Shown piece by piece: positions 41,132 to 49,741 of a stretch of 64,000 nucleotides of DNA. Source of the DNA: Isoptericola luteus. Lineage in GTDB: Bacteria; Actinomycetota; Actinomycetes; Actinomycetales; Cellulomonadaceae. The notes beneath the pieces were generated by a model. The model saw nothing but the letters and a program-made list of their open reading frames with translations, did not search any database and had not been told where the DNA came from. Position numbers and translations under genes: made by a program. How positions within the stretch are numbered: position 1 is the first letter of the stretch; every line of letters begins with the position of its first letter. Location of the stretch: positions 569,610-633,609 of the forward strand of contig NZ_JAIXCQ010000001.1 in assembly GCF_020297055.1 (NCBI RefSeq), in the 5' to 3' direction.

Positions 41132-43090
41132 TCAGCGCAGCCCGGTCGCCAGCTCCGCGGCCTCGTCCTGGTCGAGGGCGCGGTCGAGGAGCGCGGCCAC
41201 GACGCCCGTCTCGACGGTGCCGCCCGCGGGCACGAGCAGCGGGGTGTCCCACACCAGGGCCGGGCAGGCGCCGGGGTACTCCGCGGCCCGAAGGAACCAG
41301 TGCCGCGCCGGCGAGGTCTGGGTGAGGAGCGTCGTCGTCTCGCGGTCGCCGTCCCGGTCGCGGTGGAGCTGCACGAACGCGACCCACGGCGACGTGCTGC
41401 CGTGCGCGTGCTCCTCGCCGGGGCCGCCCGCGGACAGCACGGTGGTGCGCTCCGCCTTCGGCAGGCGCCAGAACACGCCGCCGTAGGCTGCGCCCGGGCG
41501 GCCGTTGGTCGCCGGGGACCGGATCTCGAGCGGGCCGCCGGTGGCGTGCAGCGTGGTGCGCCACTCCAGCACCCAGCCGTCGTCGAGCAGCCGCGCGCCG
41601 ATGCGCCGGCGCTCGTCGAGCTGCGGCTCACCGTGCTCGTCGCGCCATTCGAGGCTGTCGACGAGCAGGTGCGGGGCCAGCGGGTCGACCGAGACCCCGG
41701 TGCTCACCTGGCGCCCGTGGTTGGGCAGCAGGGTGGGTCCCACGTCGGCGACGTAGGTGCGCCCGCCCCAGTGGCTGGTCCCGTTCACGTCGGGCACGGC
41801 GACCCCGACGCCGTAGTGGTGGCGGTGGTCCACGGGGCCGGCGTCGGTGAGCGGCACCCCGGCCAGCGAGTGCACAGGGTGCAGGTAGGGACGCGGCGAG
41901 TGGATCGTCGGGAGGCGGGACCCGTTCTCGTACCGGGCGAGTGCGACGCGGTCCCGTGAGCGGTGCAGCACCATGGCGTCGCCCTCCGCGGCCCAGGTCG
42001 GCACCTGCTCCACCGCCTCCTCCGTCGCGCCGTCCGGTGTCGGCCCGGCCTCGGTGACCTGGGCACGGGCGATCTGCTGCGGCACCGTGCCGGTGCTCGT
42101 GCGAACCTCGAGGCGCGCGCTGAACCGGGTGGTCGTGGCCGGGTGGGACTCGTCGTCGATCACGGCGTGCAGCTCGCGCCACGCGTGCTTGCCGAGCTCG
42201 TCCTGGGGCACGGCGGCCGTCGTGAGGCCGGGCGTGGCGTACCGGGCGAGGTCGATGTCGTCGTAGCCCGCCACCGAGATGTCCTTGGGGACGGCCACGC
42301 CGAGCTCGTTGAGCGCGGCGAGGAGGCCGAACGCGACCAGGTCGTTGAACGCGACGACGCCGGTGACGCGGCTGGCGAGGACGGCGTCGGCGGCCGCGTG
42401 CCCGGCGGCCAGGTCGGCACCGGTGTCGAGCTCCACGATCTCGAGCTCGGGGCGGCGCTCTCGCACGAGGGCGATCCCTTGCCGGCGGGCGGCGTCGGTC
42501 GCGGCGAGCCGCGGCCCGCCCAGGTAGGCCAGGCGGCGGTGCCCGAGCCCGGCGAGGTGCTCCACGAGCTGCACCGTCGCATCGGCGTAGTCGACCACGA
42601 GGCTCGGGATGGACGGGTGCGCGATCTCCCGGTTGATGACGACGGCGGGCTCGACGTCGAGCAACAGCGCGTCCAGCTCCGCGGTGGGCATGCGGGGCGA
42701 GACGAGGAGCAGCGCGTCGCAGCGCTGACGCGCGTCGCGGGCGATCGAGGCCTCCTGCGACGGGTCCTCGGCGGAGTCCGCGACGAGGACGCGGTAGCCG
42801 TCGGTCGCGGCCGCCGTACTCACCCCGCGCAGGATCTGCTGGAAGACGGGGTTCGCGAGGTCGGGGACCACGAGAGCCACCGTCGTGGTGCGGCCGATCG
42901 ACAGGCTCCGCGCGATGTTGCTGGGCCGGTAGTTGAGCTCGATCGCGGCTTCCTGGACGCGCGCGGTGATCGCCGGGTCGACGGTGCTGCGTCCGTTCAT
43001 GACGCGGGACACGGTGGCGCGCGAGACGCCTGCGGCGGAAGCCACGTCCGCGATGGTCACGGCAGGACGCCGTACGTTGAGCCCGGCCAT
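41132..43090 (-). CDS. LacI-family regulator fused to a DUF6807 (PmoA-like) domain, second copy
   Basis: 652 residues, built like the protein at 12912-14933. LacI part 1-345: VTIADVASAAGVSRATVSRVMNGRS, NIARSLSIGRTTTVALVVPDLANPVFQQILRG, GVVAFNDLVAFGLLAALNELG. DUF6807 part about 375-645: SPRPYLHPVHSLAGVPL, GPVDHRHHYGVGVAV, GTSHWGGRTYV, IRSPATNGRPGAAYGG. The nearly identical recognition helices of the two paralogues explain why their genes carry the same operators. It is divergent to the ABC importer across two operator sites, implying autoregulation and importer control. ATG 43090 is preferred to GTG 43093. Confidence 0.9.
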   Translation of the reverse strand: MAGLNVRRPAVTIADVASAAGVSRATVSRVMNGRSTVDPAITARVQEAAIELNYRPSNIARSLSIGRTTTVALVVPDLANPVFQQILRGVSTAAATDGYRVLVADSAEDPSQEASIARDARQRCDALLLVSPRMPTAELDALLLDVEPAVVINREIAHPSIPSLVVDYADATVQLVEHLAGLGHRRLAYLGGPRLAATDAARRQGIALVRERRPELEIVELDTGADLAAGHAAADAVLASRVTGVVAFNDLVAFGLLAALNELGVAVPKDISVAGYDDIDLARYATPGLTTAAVPQDELGKHAWRELHAVIDDESHPATTTRFSARLEVRTSTGTVPQQIARAQVTEAGPTPDGATEEAVEQVPTWAAEGDAMVLHRSRDRVALARYENGSRLPTIHSPRPYLHPVHSLAGVPLTDAGPVDHRHHYGVGVAVPDVNGTSHWGGRTYVADVGPTLLPNHGRQVSTGVSVDPLAPHLLVDSLEWRDEHGEPQLDERRRIGARLLDDGWVLEWRTTLHATGGPLEIRSPATNGRPGAAYGGVFWRLPKAERTTVLSAGGPGEEHAHGSTSPWVAFVQLHRDRDGDRETTTLLTQTSPARHWFLRAAEYPGACPALVWDTPLLVPAGGTVETGVVAALLDRALDQDEAAELATGLR

Positions 43091-43177
43091 CACAGCCCTC
43101 CTTCGTGGGCGCGCCCGTCGTCCGCGGTGCGCCGTTCGGCGGCGCGTCGGTGCGCCGCACTTTCTGACCGTACACCA

Positions 43178-43228
43178 TTGGAAACCGGTTGCTCATCTGG
43201 TAGCGTCCCCAACGAGCAACCGGTTTCA
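43178..43228 (+). promoter_or_regulatory. ABC importer promoter between two CCGG operators
   Basis: TTGGAA (43178-43183), a 17-bp spacer and TAGCGT (43201-43206) form the promoter. Operators GGAAACCGGTTGC (43180-43192) and GCAACCGGTTTCA (43216-43228) are inverted relative to each other and 36 bp apart; one covers the -35 box, the other lies just downstream of the start. A minus-strand TACGGT (43172-43167) could drive the divergent regulator gene. Confidence 0.78.
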
Positions 43229-43349
43229 GGCCGGGGTGCCGGCCTTGCCGGCCACCGCGCTCGCACTGGCAGCTGGTTGGTAATGGTCGAGGACGATCAG
43301 GGAGGCAGGCGATGACGCCTACCGCGACGACGCACCGGGAGGTGCGCTC

Positions 43350-44273
43350 ATGGCCGTGATCCAGGAGGTCGCGCGCGCCCGCTCCATCGGGCGTGAGCGG
43401 CGCAAGGGAGACGGCAAGGCAGCAGCGGTGTTCCTCGCGCCCTGGTTCGCAGGGCTCGTGCTGATCACGGCGTTCCCGCTCCTCGCGTCGCTCTATCTGT
43501 CGTTCACCGACTACAGCCTGCTCGCGGCGCCGAACTGGGTCGGGGTCGAGAACTACACGGCGATGTTCTCCGACCCGCGCTTCTACCAGGCGCTCAAGGT
43601 CACGTTCCTGTACGTGTTCATCTCGGTGCCCCTGCAGCTCGCCGCAGCCCTCGCGCTGGCGATGGTGCTCGACAAGGGCCTGCGGGGCCTCGCGTTCTAC
43701 CGGTCCGTGTACTACCTGCCGTCGCTGCTCGGCGGCAGCGTCGCGATCGCCATCCTCTGGCGGCAGGTGTTCGGCGCCGACGGCCTCGTGAACCAGGTGC
43801 TCGCGTTCTTCGGCGTCGAGGGCTACGGCTGGGTGTCCCACCCGGACTACGCGCTCGGCACCCTCATGGTCCTGAACGTGTGGACCTTCGGCGCCCCGAT
43901 GGTCATCTTCCTGGCGGGGCTGCGCCAGATCCCGGCCATGTACTACGAGGCCGCGTCCATCGACGGCGCCGGGCGCTGGCGCCAGTTCCGCAACATCACG
44001 CTGCCGCTGCTGACGCCGATCGTGTTCTTCAACCTGGTCCTGCAGCTCATCGGGGCGTTCCAGACCTTCACCCAGGCGTTCATCGTCTCGGGCGGCACCG
44101 GCGGCCCCGTCGACTCGACGCTCTTCTACACGCTCTACCTGTACGAGAAGGGCTTCGGCTCGTACCAGATGGGCTACGCGTCGGCGATGGCCTGGTTCCT
44201 GCTCCTCATCATCGCGGGCATGACCGCGGTGAACTTCCTCGCCTCCAAGTTCTGGGTCTTCTACGATGACTGA
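43350..44273 (+). CDS. Sugar ABC transporter permease (MalF type)
   Basis: 307 residues with six membrane segments (for example VFLAPWFAGLVLITAFPLLASLYL and FLLLIIAGMTAVNFLASKF) and the EAA loop YEAASIDGAGRWRQFRNITLPLL that docks the ATPase. CUT1-type importer permease for oligosaccharides or glycosides. Start ATG 43350 follows GGGAGGTG. It overlaps the second permease gene by 8 bp. No ATPase gene is present, as usual for actinobacterial CUT1 systems served by a shared MsiK-like ATPase. Confidence 0.93.
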   Translation: MAVIQEVARARSIGRERRKGDGKAAAVFLAPWFAGLVLITAFPLLASLYLSFTDYSLLAAPNWVGVENYTAMFSDPRFYQALKVTFLYVFISVPLQLAAALALAMVLDKGLRGLAFYRSVYYLPSLLGGSVAIAILWRQVFGADGLVNQVLAFFGVEGYGWVSHPDYALGTLMVLNVWTFGAPMVIFLAGLRQIPAMYYEAASIDGAGRWRQFRNITLPLLTPIVFFNLVLQLIGAFQTFTQAFIVSGGTGGPVDSTLFYTLYLYEKGFGSYQMGYASAMAWFLLLIIAGMTAVNFLASKFWVFYDD

Positions 44274-45207
44274 CGCTCCCGTGCGGCCCGCGCCGCGTCC
44301 CGACGCCCACCGCGGTCCGGCCACGCTCTCCGAGGTGGCGGCGTCCTACCCCGACAGCCCGCGACGCCGCCGGCGTCTGGGCCCGAGCCTGCGCCGGGTC
44401 GCCCGGCACGTGGCGCTCATCGCGTTCGGCCTGATCATGCTGTACCCGCTGCTGTGGATGCTGGCGAGCTCGTTCAAGCCGACGGACCTGATCTTCCGTG
44501 AGCCGGGCCTGATCCCCACCGAGCTGGACCTCGGCAACTACACCGACGGCTGGAACGCGCTGCTGCACCCGTTCGGCCACTACCTGATGAACTCGGCGCT
44601 GGTCGTGCTCGGGTGCGTGCTCGGCAACCTGGTCTCGTGCTCGATGGCGGCCTACGCGTTCGCGCGGCTCAAGTTCCGTGGCCGTGGCATCTGGTTCGCC
44701 GTCATGCTCATGTCGATCATGCTGCCGATCCACGTGATCATCGTGCCGCAGTACATCCTGTTCTCGTCCCTCGAGTGGATCAACACGTTCCTGCCGCTGA
44801 TCGTGCCGAAGCTCCTGGCCACCGACGCGTTCTTCGTGTTCCTCATGGTCCAGTTCTTCCGCGGCATCCCCAAGGAGCTGGACGAGGCCGCCCGCCTCGA
44901 CGGCTGCGGCCACGGCCGGATCTTCCTGCAGATCATGCTGCCGCTGTCCCTGCCGGCGCTCGCGACCACCGCGATCTTCACGTTCATCTGGACCTGGAAC
45001 GACTTCTTCAGCCAGCTGATCTTCCTGACCCGACCCGACATGTACACGGTGCCGCTCGCGCTGCGCACGTTCGTCGACGCGACGAGCAACAGCTCGTGGG
45101 GACCCCTGTTCGCGATGTCCATCGTGTCCCTGATCCCGGTCTTCCTCGTCTTCCTGTTCGGCCAGAAGTACCTCGTCAAGGGGATCGCCACGACGGGGAT
45201 CAAGTAG
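44266..45207 (+). CDS. Sugar ABC transporter permease (MalG type)
   Basis: 313 residues: a charged cytosolic N-terminus of about 45 residues, then six membrane helices (VALIAFGLIMLYPLLWMLASSF, GIWFAVMLMSIMLPIHVIIVPQYIL, MSIVSLIPVFLVFLFGQKYLVKG). EAA loop: DEAARLDGCGHGRIFLQIMLPLSLP. Ends in the MalG-like VKGIATTGIK tail. Partner of the preceding permease and of the binding protein that follows 74 bp downstream. Confidence 0.93.
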   Translation: MTDAPVRPAPRPDAHRGPATLSEVAASYPDSPRRRRRLGPSLRRVARHVALIAFGLIMLYPLLWMLASSFKPTDLIFREPGLIPTELDLGNYTDGWNALLHPFGHYLMNSALVVLGCVLGNLVSCSMAAYAFARLKFRGRGIWFAVMLMSIMLPIHVIIVPQYILFSSLEWINTFLPLIVPKLLATDAFFVFLMVQFFRGIPKELDEAARLDGCGHGRIFLQIMLPLSLPALATTAIFTFIWTWNDFFSQLIFLTRPDMYTVPLALRTFVDATSNSSWGPLFAMSIVSLIPVFLVFLFGQKYLVKGIATTGIK

Positions 45208-45281
45208 AGCTCCACCCGCGCCCCGCCCGGGGCCGGCGCCGTTGAACGACGACGTTTCACACGCGCACACGAAGGAGAACC

Positions 45282-46616
45282 ATGCGAGTCACATCCAACC
45301 GGCGTACTGCCCGGCGCTCGAGGCGCAGCGTCGCGCTGGTCGCGCTCACGGCGAGCGGTGCGCTCGCCCTGTCCGCCTGCTCGGGGGACTCGGGGGCGAT
45401 GCCCGAGGGCGACGGCGGCGACGGCGACGACGTCAACATCCGCTTCGCCTGGTGGGGTTCGGACGACCGGCACAAGAGCACGCAAGAGCTCATCGACCTG
45501 TTCGAGGAGAAGAACCCCGGCATCACCGTGACGCCGGACTACACCGACTGGGGCGGGTACTGGGACAAGCTCGCCACCACGGTGGCCGGCGGCGACACCC
45601 CGGACGTCATGACGCAGGAGGAGCGCTTCATCTCCGACTACGCCACCCGTGGCGTGATCGCCGACATGTCGCAGCTCGACATCGACACGGCCGAGATCTC
45701 CGACGAGATCCTGGCCACGGGCACGATCGACGACAAGCTCTACGGGATCGCGACGGGCGTCAACGCGTATTCGCTCGTCGCCGACCCGCAGGTCTTCGCC
45801 GACGCCGGTGTCGAGGTGCCGGACGACACGGCCTGGACGTGGGAGGACTACGTCAAGGTCGCTGGCGAGGTCTCCAAGGGCGCCGGTGACGGCGTCTGGG
45901 GCACGCAGGACTACGGCTTCAACGAGGCCGGCCTGTCCGTGATGGCGCGCCAGAAGGGCGAGACGCTCTACAACGCGGACGGCACCCTGGGTGTCTCGGA
46001 GGAGACGGTCGCGGCGTTCTTCCAGCTCTCGCTCGACCTCATGGCGAACGACGGCCAGCCGGACGCCTCGCGGACGGTGGAGATCCAGAACGCGGGCCCG
46101 GAGGGCTCGCTGCTCGGCACCAACAAGGGCGCCATGGGCGTGTGGTGGACCAACCAGCTCGGTGCGCTGAGCGAGTCGTCGGGCCGGGAGCTGGAGCTCC
46201 TCCGCATGCCGGGCGAGTCCCAGTTCGACCGCACGGGCATGTACTTCAAGCCCGCCATGTACTACTCGGTCTCGGCCACCACGGAGCACCCGGAGGAGTC
46301 GGCGAAGTTCGTGGACTTCCTGCTGAACGACCCGGAGGCCGCGGCGATCATGCTCACCGACCGGGGGCTGCCGTCGAACCTCACGGTGCGTGAGTCCATC
46401 CTGGGTGACCTGGCCGACGCCGACCAGCGGATGGCGGAGTTCATGGCCGACCTCGAGGACGAGATCGTGGACTCGCCGCCGGTGCCGCCGAACGGTTCGG
46501 GCGACGTCCAGGACATCATCACGCGCATCAACACCGAGGTGCTCTTCGGGGACTCGACCCCGCAGGAGGCCGCGAAGGCGTTCATCTCCGAGGTGGAGGC
46601 GGCCACCGCCGGCTGA
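45282..46616 (+). CDS. ABC transporter sugar-binding lipoprotein
   Basis: 444 residues. Signal peptide with lipobox (VALVALTASGALALSAC, modified Cys about 33), an acidic Gly-rich spacer, then a family 1 extracellular solute-binding fold (INIRFAWWG-like start, YWDKLATTVAGGDTPDVMTQEE, GVWWTNQLGALSESSG, ESAKFVDFLLNDPEAA). It captures an extracellular sugar for the permease pair. The link to the CCGG operators and pectin/xylan genes suggests an oligosaccharide of plant cell wall origin; the exact ligand is unknown. Confidence 0.93.
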   Translation: MRVTSNRRTARRSRRSVALVALTASGALALSACSGDSGAMPEGDGGDGDDVNIRFAWWGSDDRHKSTQELIDLFEEKNPGITVTPDYTDWGGYWDKLATTVAGGDTPDVMTQEERFISDYATRGVIADMSQLDIDTAEISDEILATGTIDDKLYGIATGVNAYSLVADPQVFADAGVEVPDDTAWTWEDYVKVAGEVSKGAGDGVWGTQDYGFNEAGLSVMARQKGETLYNADGTLGVSEETVAAFFQLSLDLMANDGQPDASRTVEIQNAGPEGSLLGTNKGAMGVWWTNQLGALSESSGRELELLRMPGESQFDRTGMYFKPAMYYSVSATTEHPEESAKFVDFLLNDPEAAAIMLTDRGLPSNLTVRESILGDLADADQRMAEFMADLEDEIVDSPPVPPNGSGDVQDIITRINTEVLFGDSTPQEAAKAFISEVEAATAG

Positions 46617-46633
46617 CCGCGGTTCCCGCGCGG

Positions 46634-46678
46634 ACGGGACCTGTCGCACCATCGGGCCGATGGTGCGACAGGTCCCGT
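46634..46678. repeat. 45-bp near-perfect palindrome
   Basis: Perfect 21-bp arms (start ACGGGACCTGTCGCACCATC) around the 3-bp centre GGC. It lies 18 bp past the binding-protein stop, before a second hairpin at 46695. With a three-base loop it would be a very strong stem in RNA; terminator or palindromic repeat unit. Confidence 0.9.
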
Positions 46679-46694
46679 TCTCGATGACGGTGCC

Positions 46695-46730
46695 CGCCCC
46701 CACCACCGCGGCGTCGCGGTGGTGGGGGCG
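46695..46730. terminator. 36-bp hairpin between convergent genes
   Basis: CGCCCCCACCACCGCG (46695-46710) pairs perfectly with CGCGGTGGTGGGGGCG (46715-46730) across GCGT. Together with the 45-bp palindrome it separates the ABC importer from the convergent MarR gene (stop at 46766). Confidence 0.75.
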
Positions 46731-46765
46731 GCGCACGTGGTGCCGGCCGTGGCGCGTGCCGGTGG

Positions 46766-47284
46766 TCAGGGGGCCGGGTCGACGGCGCGGGGGTCGACGG
46801 CTCGGGCGACGACGGCGCAGCGGTCGTCGCCCGGGGCGGCGCTCGTCGCGGCGCGCTCCAGCAGGTGGCGCAGCACGTCGCGGTCGGCGGGGGCGAGTCC
46901 GGCGAGCAGCGCGTCCTCCGCCGTGCGCACCCGGCCGTCGAGGTCGGTGAGGACGGCGCGGCCGTGGTCGGTCGCCACGATGCGGCGCGCGCGACGATCG
47001 GCAGGGTCGGCCCGGCGTTCGACGAGCCCGCAGCCGACGAGCTCGTCGAGCAGGTAGGTCATGACCGTGCGGTCGATGCCGAGCCGCGCGGCGAGGGCCG
47101 CCTGGGTGGGCGGCGCGTCGCGGGCCACGGCGGCCAGCACCTCGTAGCCGCGCCCGCCGTGCGGCACGTCGGCGCAGGCGGCGGCCACGCGCGCGCTCCA
47201 CTCGCGCAGCAGCGCGGCGAGCGACCAGCCCAGGGGGGACGGGTCGACCTCGGCGGAGGCGGTGGGCGCGCTGCTGGTGGTCAC
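46766..47284 (-). CDS. MarR-family regulator
   Basis: 172 residues: winged helix with TQAALAARLGIDRTVMTYLLDELVGCGLVERRADPADRRARRIVATDHGRAVL. The C-terminus ends with a short duplicated motif (RAVDPRAVDPAP). GTG 47284 is 7 nt after the minus-strand TAGGAT (47296-47291), so the mRNA is probably leaderless. Divergent to the LLM-BBE fusion with a strong palindrome at 47334-47354 in between; it likely represses that gene and perhaps itself. Confidence 0.87.
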   Translation of the reverse strand: MTTSSAPTASAEVDPSPLGWSLAALLREWSARVAAACADVPHGGRGYEVLAAVARDAPPTQAALAARLGIDRTVMTYLLDELVGCGLVERRADPADRRARRIVATDHGRAVLTDLDGRVRTAEDALLAGLAPADRDVLRHLLERAATSAAPGDDRCAVVARAVDPRAVDPAP

Positions 47285-47333
47285 CCGGCCATCCTAGGGG
47301 AATGTGCTGTGCGTAAGAAGAGTTGCGGCTGAT

Positions 47334-47354
47334 ATCGTCTGTGCGACAGACGAT
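47334..47354. promoter_or_regulatory. MarR operator candidate
   Basis: ATCGTCTGT-GCG-ACAGACGAT is a perfect 9-bp inverted repeat with a 3-bp centre, midway in the 108-bp gap between the MarR gene and its divergent neighbour. Size and symmetry fit a MarR dimer. Confidence 0.7.
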
Positions 47355-47392
47355 CTCCTTCCGGAGCCGCCCACCCCCGTGAAAGGCCACGC

Positions 47393-49684
47393 ATGACGGA
47401 CTACGGCCACGACCTGCACTTCGGCACGTTCATCACGCCCACCAACGCCGACCCGCAGGTGCCGGTGCGCCTCGCCCAGGTCACCGAGGACGCCGGCCTG
47501 GACCTCGTGACGTTCCAGGACCACCCGTACCAGCCGTCGTTCCTGGACACCTGGACGCTGCTGTCGTGGGTCGCCGCCCGGACCGAGCGGGTCACCGTGG
47601 CGGGCAACGTGCTCAACCTGCCGCTGCGCCCCCCGGCCGTGCTGGCGCGTGCCGTCGCGTCGCTCGACCTGCTCTCGGGCGGTCGGGCCGCGCTCGGCCT
47701 CGGAGCGGGCGGGTTCTGGGACCCGATCGTCGCGATGGGCGGCACCCGTCGTACGCCCGGCGAGTCGGTCGAGGCGCTCGACGAGGCGCTCGACGTCATC
47801 CGCGGCATCTGGGACTCCGGCGAGCGCCGGGCGCTGCGCGTCGAAGGGCGGTACCACCAGGTCGTGGGCGCCAAGCGCGGACCCGAGCCCGCGCACGACG
47901 TGCCCGTCTGGCTCGGCGCGTACAAGCCGCGGATGCTGCGCCTCGTCGCGGCCAAGGCGGACGGCTGGCTCCCGTCGCTCGGCTACATGAAGGACGGCGA
48001 CCTCGCGCGCGGCAACGCCGTCATCGACGAGGCGGCCGAGGAGGCAGGGCGGCACCCCGCCGAGATCCGGCGCCTGCTCAACGTCAACGGGGCGCTCGCA
48101 CCGTCCTGGCGAGGGTTCCTCCAGGGGCCGGTCGAGCAGTGGGTCGAGGAGCTCTCCGGCCTGGCCCTGCAGGACGGGATCGGCACCCTCGTCCTCGCCA
48201 CCGACGACCCGCAGCTCATCCAGACCTTCGGCGAGGAGATCGCGCCCGCCGTGCGCGAGCTCGTGACCCGCGAGCGGGCGGCCGCGGGCACGGCCCCGGC
48301 CGCGACGCGACGCGGTGAGCGCGCGATCGCGCTGCGCCGTCCCGGCATCGACTACGCCGGCATCCCCGCGTCGCTGGCGCCGACCGCCGTCGAGCCCGGG
48401 GACCGCGCCTACGACGCCGTCCGGCACAACTACCTGCGCTCCGGTGCGCCCGGCCTGGTGCTGCGCCCGCGCGACGCCGCGCAGGTGGCCGACGCCGTGC
48501 GGTTCGCCCGCTCGCAGGACGTCCCGCTCGGCGTGCGCTCCGGCGGGCACGGCATCAGCGGCCGGTCCACCAACGACGGCGGCATCGTCGTCGACCTCGG
48601 GGCGCTCGACCAGATCGAGGTGGTCGACGAGGCCACCCGTCGCGTGCGGCTCGGGGCGGGCGCGACGTGGGGCCGCGTGGCGGAGGCGCTCGCGCCGCGG
48701 GGCTGGGCCATCAGCTCGGGCGACTACGGCGGCGTCGGCGTGGGCGGGCTCGCCACCGCCGGGGGCGTGGGGTTCTTGGGGCGCGCCTACGGGCTCACCA
48801 TCGACCATGTCGTGGCGGCGGAGGTCGTCACCGCGGACGGACGCGTGGTCCGTGCGTCGTCCGACGAGAACCCGGACCTGTTCTGGGGGCTGCGCGGGGC
48901 GGGCGGCAACCTGGGCGTCGTCACGTGGCTCGAGATCGAGGCGATGGAGCTGGGGAACGTCGTGTTCTCGCAGATGACCCTGGACGCCACGGACGTGGCC
49001 GGGCTGCTCGAGCGCTGGGGGCACGTCGTGGAGTCCGCGCCGCGCGAGCTCACGAGCTTCCTCATCCTGTCGCCCGGGCGGCGGGGACGGCTCGCCGACG
49101 GCAGCGACGACCAGGGACCGGTCGCCCAGCTCATGACGGTCTTCGCCGGCGACGACACCGACGCCGCCGTCGAGCAGCTCGAGCTGCTCGCCGCCGCGGG
49201 GCCGCTGCTCGGCCACCAGGCGTACCTGCTGCCCTACTCGGGCGTCGTGCAGGCGGGGGACAAGCAGCACCGGGGCGGCGGCGACCCCGCGGTCCGCTCG
49301 GGGCTGGTGGAGCACCTCGGCACCGCGACCGCCCGGGCGTTCGAGAAGCTCGCGCTGTCCCGGGAGGCGTACTTCCTGCAGATCCGCGCTACCGGCGGGG
49401 CGGGCAACGACGTCGAGGAGGGCGCGACGGCGTACGCGCACCGGCACCAGAACTTCCTGCTGTCGGCGATGGCGTCCGACCAGTCCCGGCTCGACGCCGC
49501 CTGGGAGGCGACGATGGCGCCGCACGTCGACGGGCTGTACCTGTCGTTCGACACCGACACCCGCCCCGAGCGGCTCGTCGACGCGTTCCCGGAGCCCACG
49601 CTCACCCGGCTGCGGCAGGTCAAGCGCGCCTGGGACCCGGACAACGTCTTCCGGGCGAACTTCCCGGTGCCGCCCGCCGCCTGA
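47393..49684 (+). CDS. Fusion of LLM-class flavin oxidoreductase and BBE-type FAD oxidase
   Basis: 763 residues. Residues 1-300 are a luciferase-like F420/FMN oxidoreductase (LHFGTFITP, TFQDHPYQPSFLDTW, GRAALGLGAGGFWDP, VWLGAYKPRMLRLVA). After a linker, 345-762 are a berberine-bridge-type FAD protein: GLVLRPRDAAQVADAVRFA, GVRSGGHGISGRSTNDGG with the flavin-linking His (about 386), GVGVGGLATAGGVGFLGRAYGLTIDHV, and C-terminal VKRAWDPDNVFRANF. The usual second flavin-linking Cys is replaced, so attachment would be by His only. Two flavin enzymes in one chain suggest sequential redox steps on one substrate, unknown. Controlled by the divergent MarR. Confidence 0.88.
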   Translation: MTDYGHDLHFGTFITPTNADPQVPVRLAQVTEDAGLDLVTFQDHPYQPSFLDTWTLLSWVAARTERVTVAGNVLNLPLRPPAVLARAVASLDLLSGGRAALGLGAGGFWDPIVAMGGTRRTPGESVEALDEALDVIRGIWDSGERRALRVEGRYHQVVGAKRGPEPAHDVPVWLGAYKPRMLRLVAAKADGWLPSLGYMKDGDLARGNAVIDEAAEEAGRHPAEIRRLLNVNGALAPSWRGFLQGPVEQWVEELSGLALQDGIGTLVLATDDPQLIQTFGEEIAPAVRELVTRERAAAGTAPAATRRGERAIALRRPGIDYAGIPASLAPTAVEPGDRAYDAVRHNYLRSGAPGLVLRPRDAAQVADAVRFARSQDVPLGVRSGGHGISGRSTNDGGIVVDLGALDQIEVVDEATRRVRLGAGATWGRVAEALAPRGWAISSGDYGGVGVGGLATAGGVGFLGRAYGLTIDHVVAAEVVTADGRVVRASSDENPDLFWGLRGAGGNLGVVTWLEIEAMELGNVVFSQMTLDATDVAGLLERWGHVVESAPRELTSFLILSPGRRGRLADGSDDQGPVAQLMTVFAGDDTDAAVEQLELLAAAGPLLGHQAYLLPYSGVVQAGDKQHRGGGDPAVRSGLVEHLGTATARAFEKLALSREAYFLQIRATGGAGNDVEEGATAYAHRHQNFLLSAMASDQSRLDAAWEATMAPHVDGLYLSFDTDTRPERLVDAFPEPTLTRLRQVKRAWDPDNVFRANFPVPPAA

Positions 49685-49741
49685 CCGTCCCGTCCCGATG
49701 CCTGCCGCCCGTCGCACCACGGCGTGGGGCAGGATGGCGTC

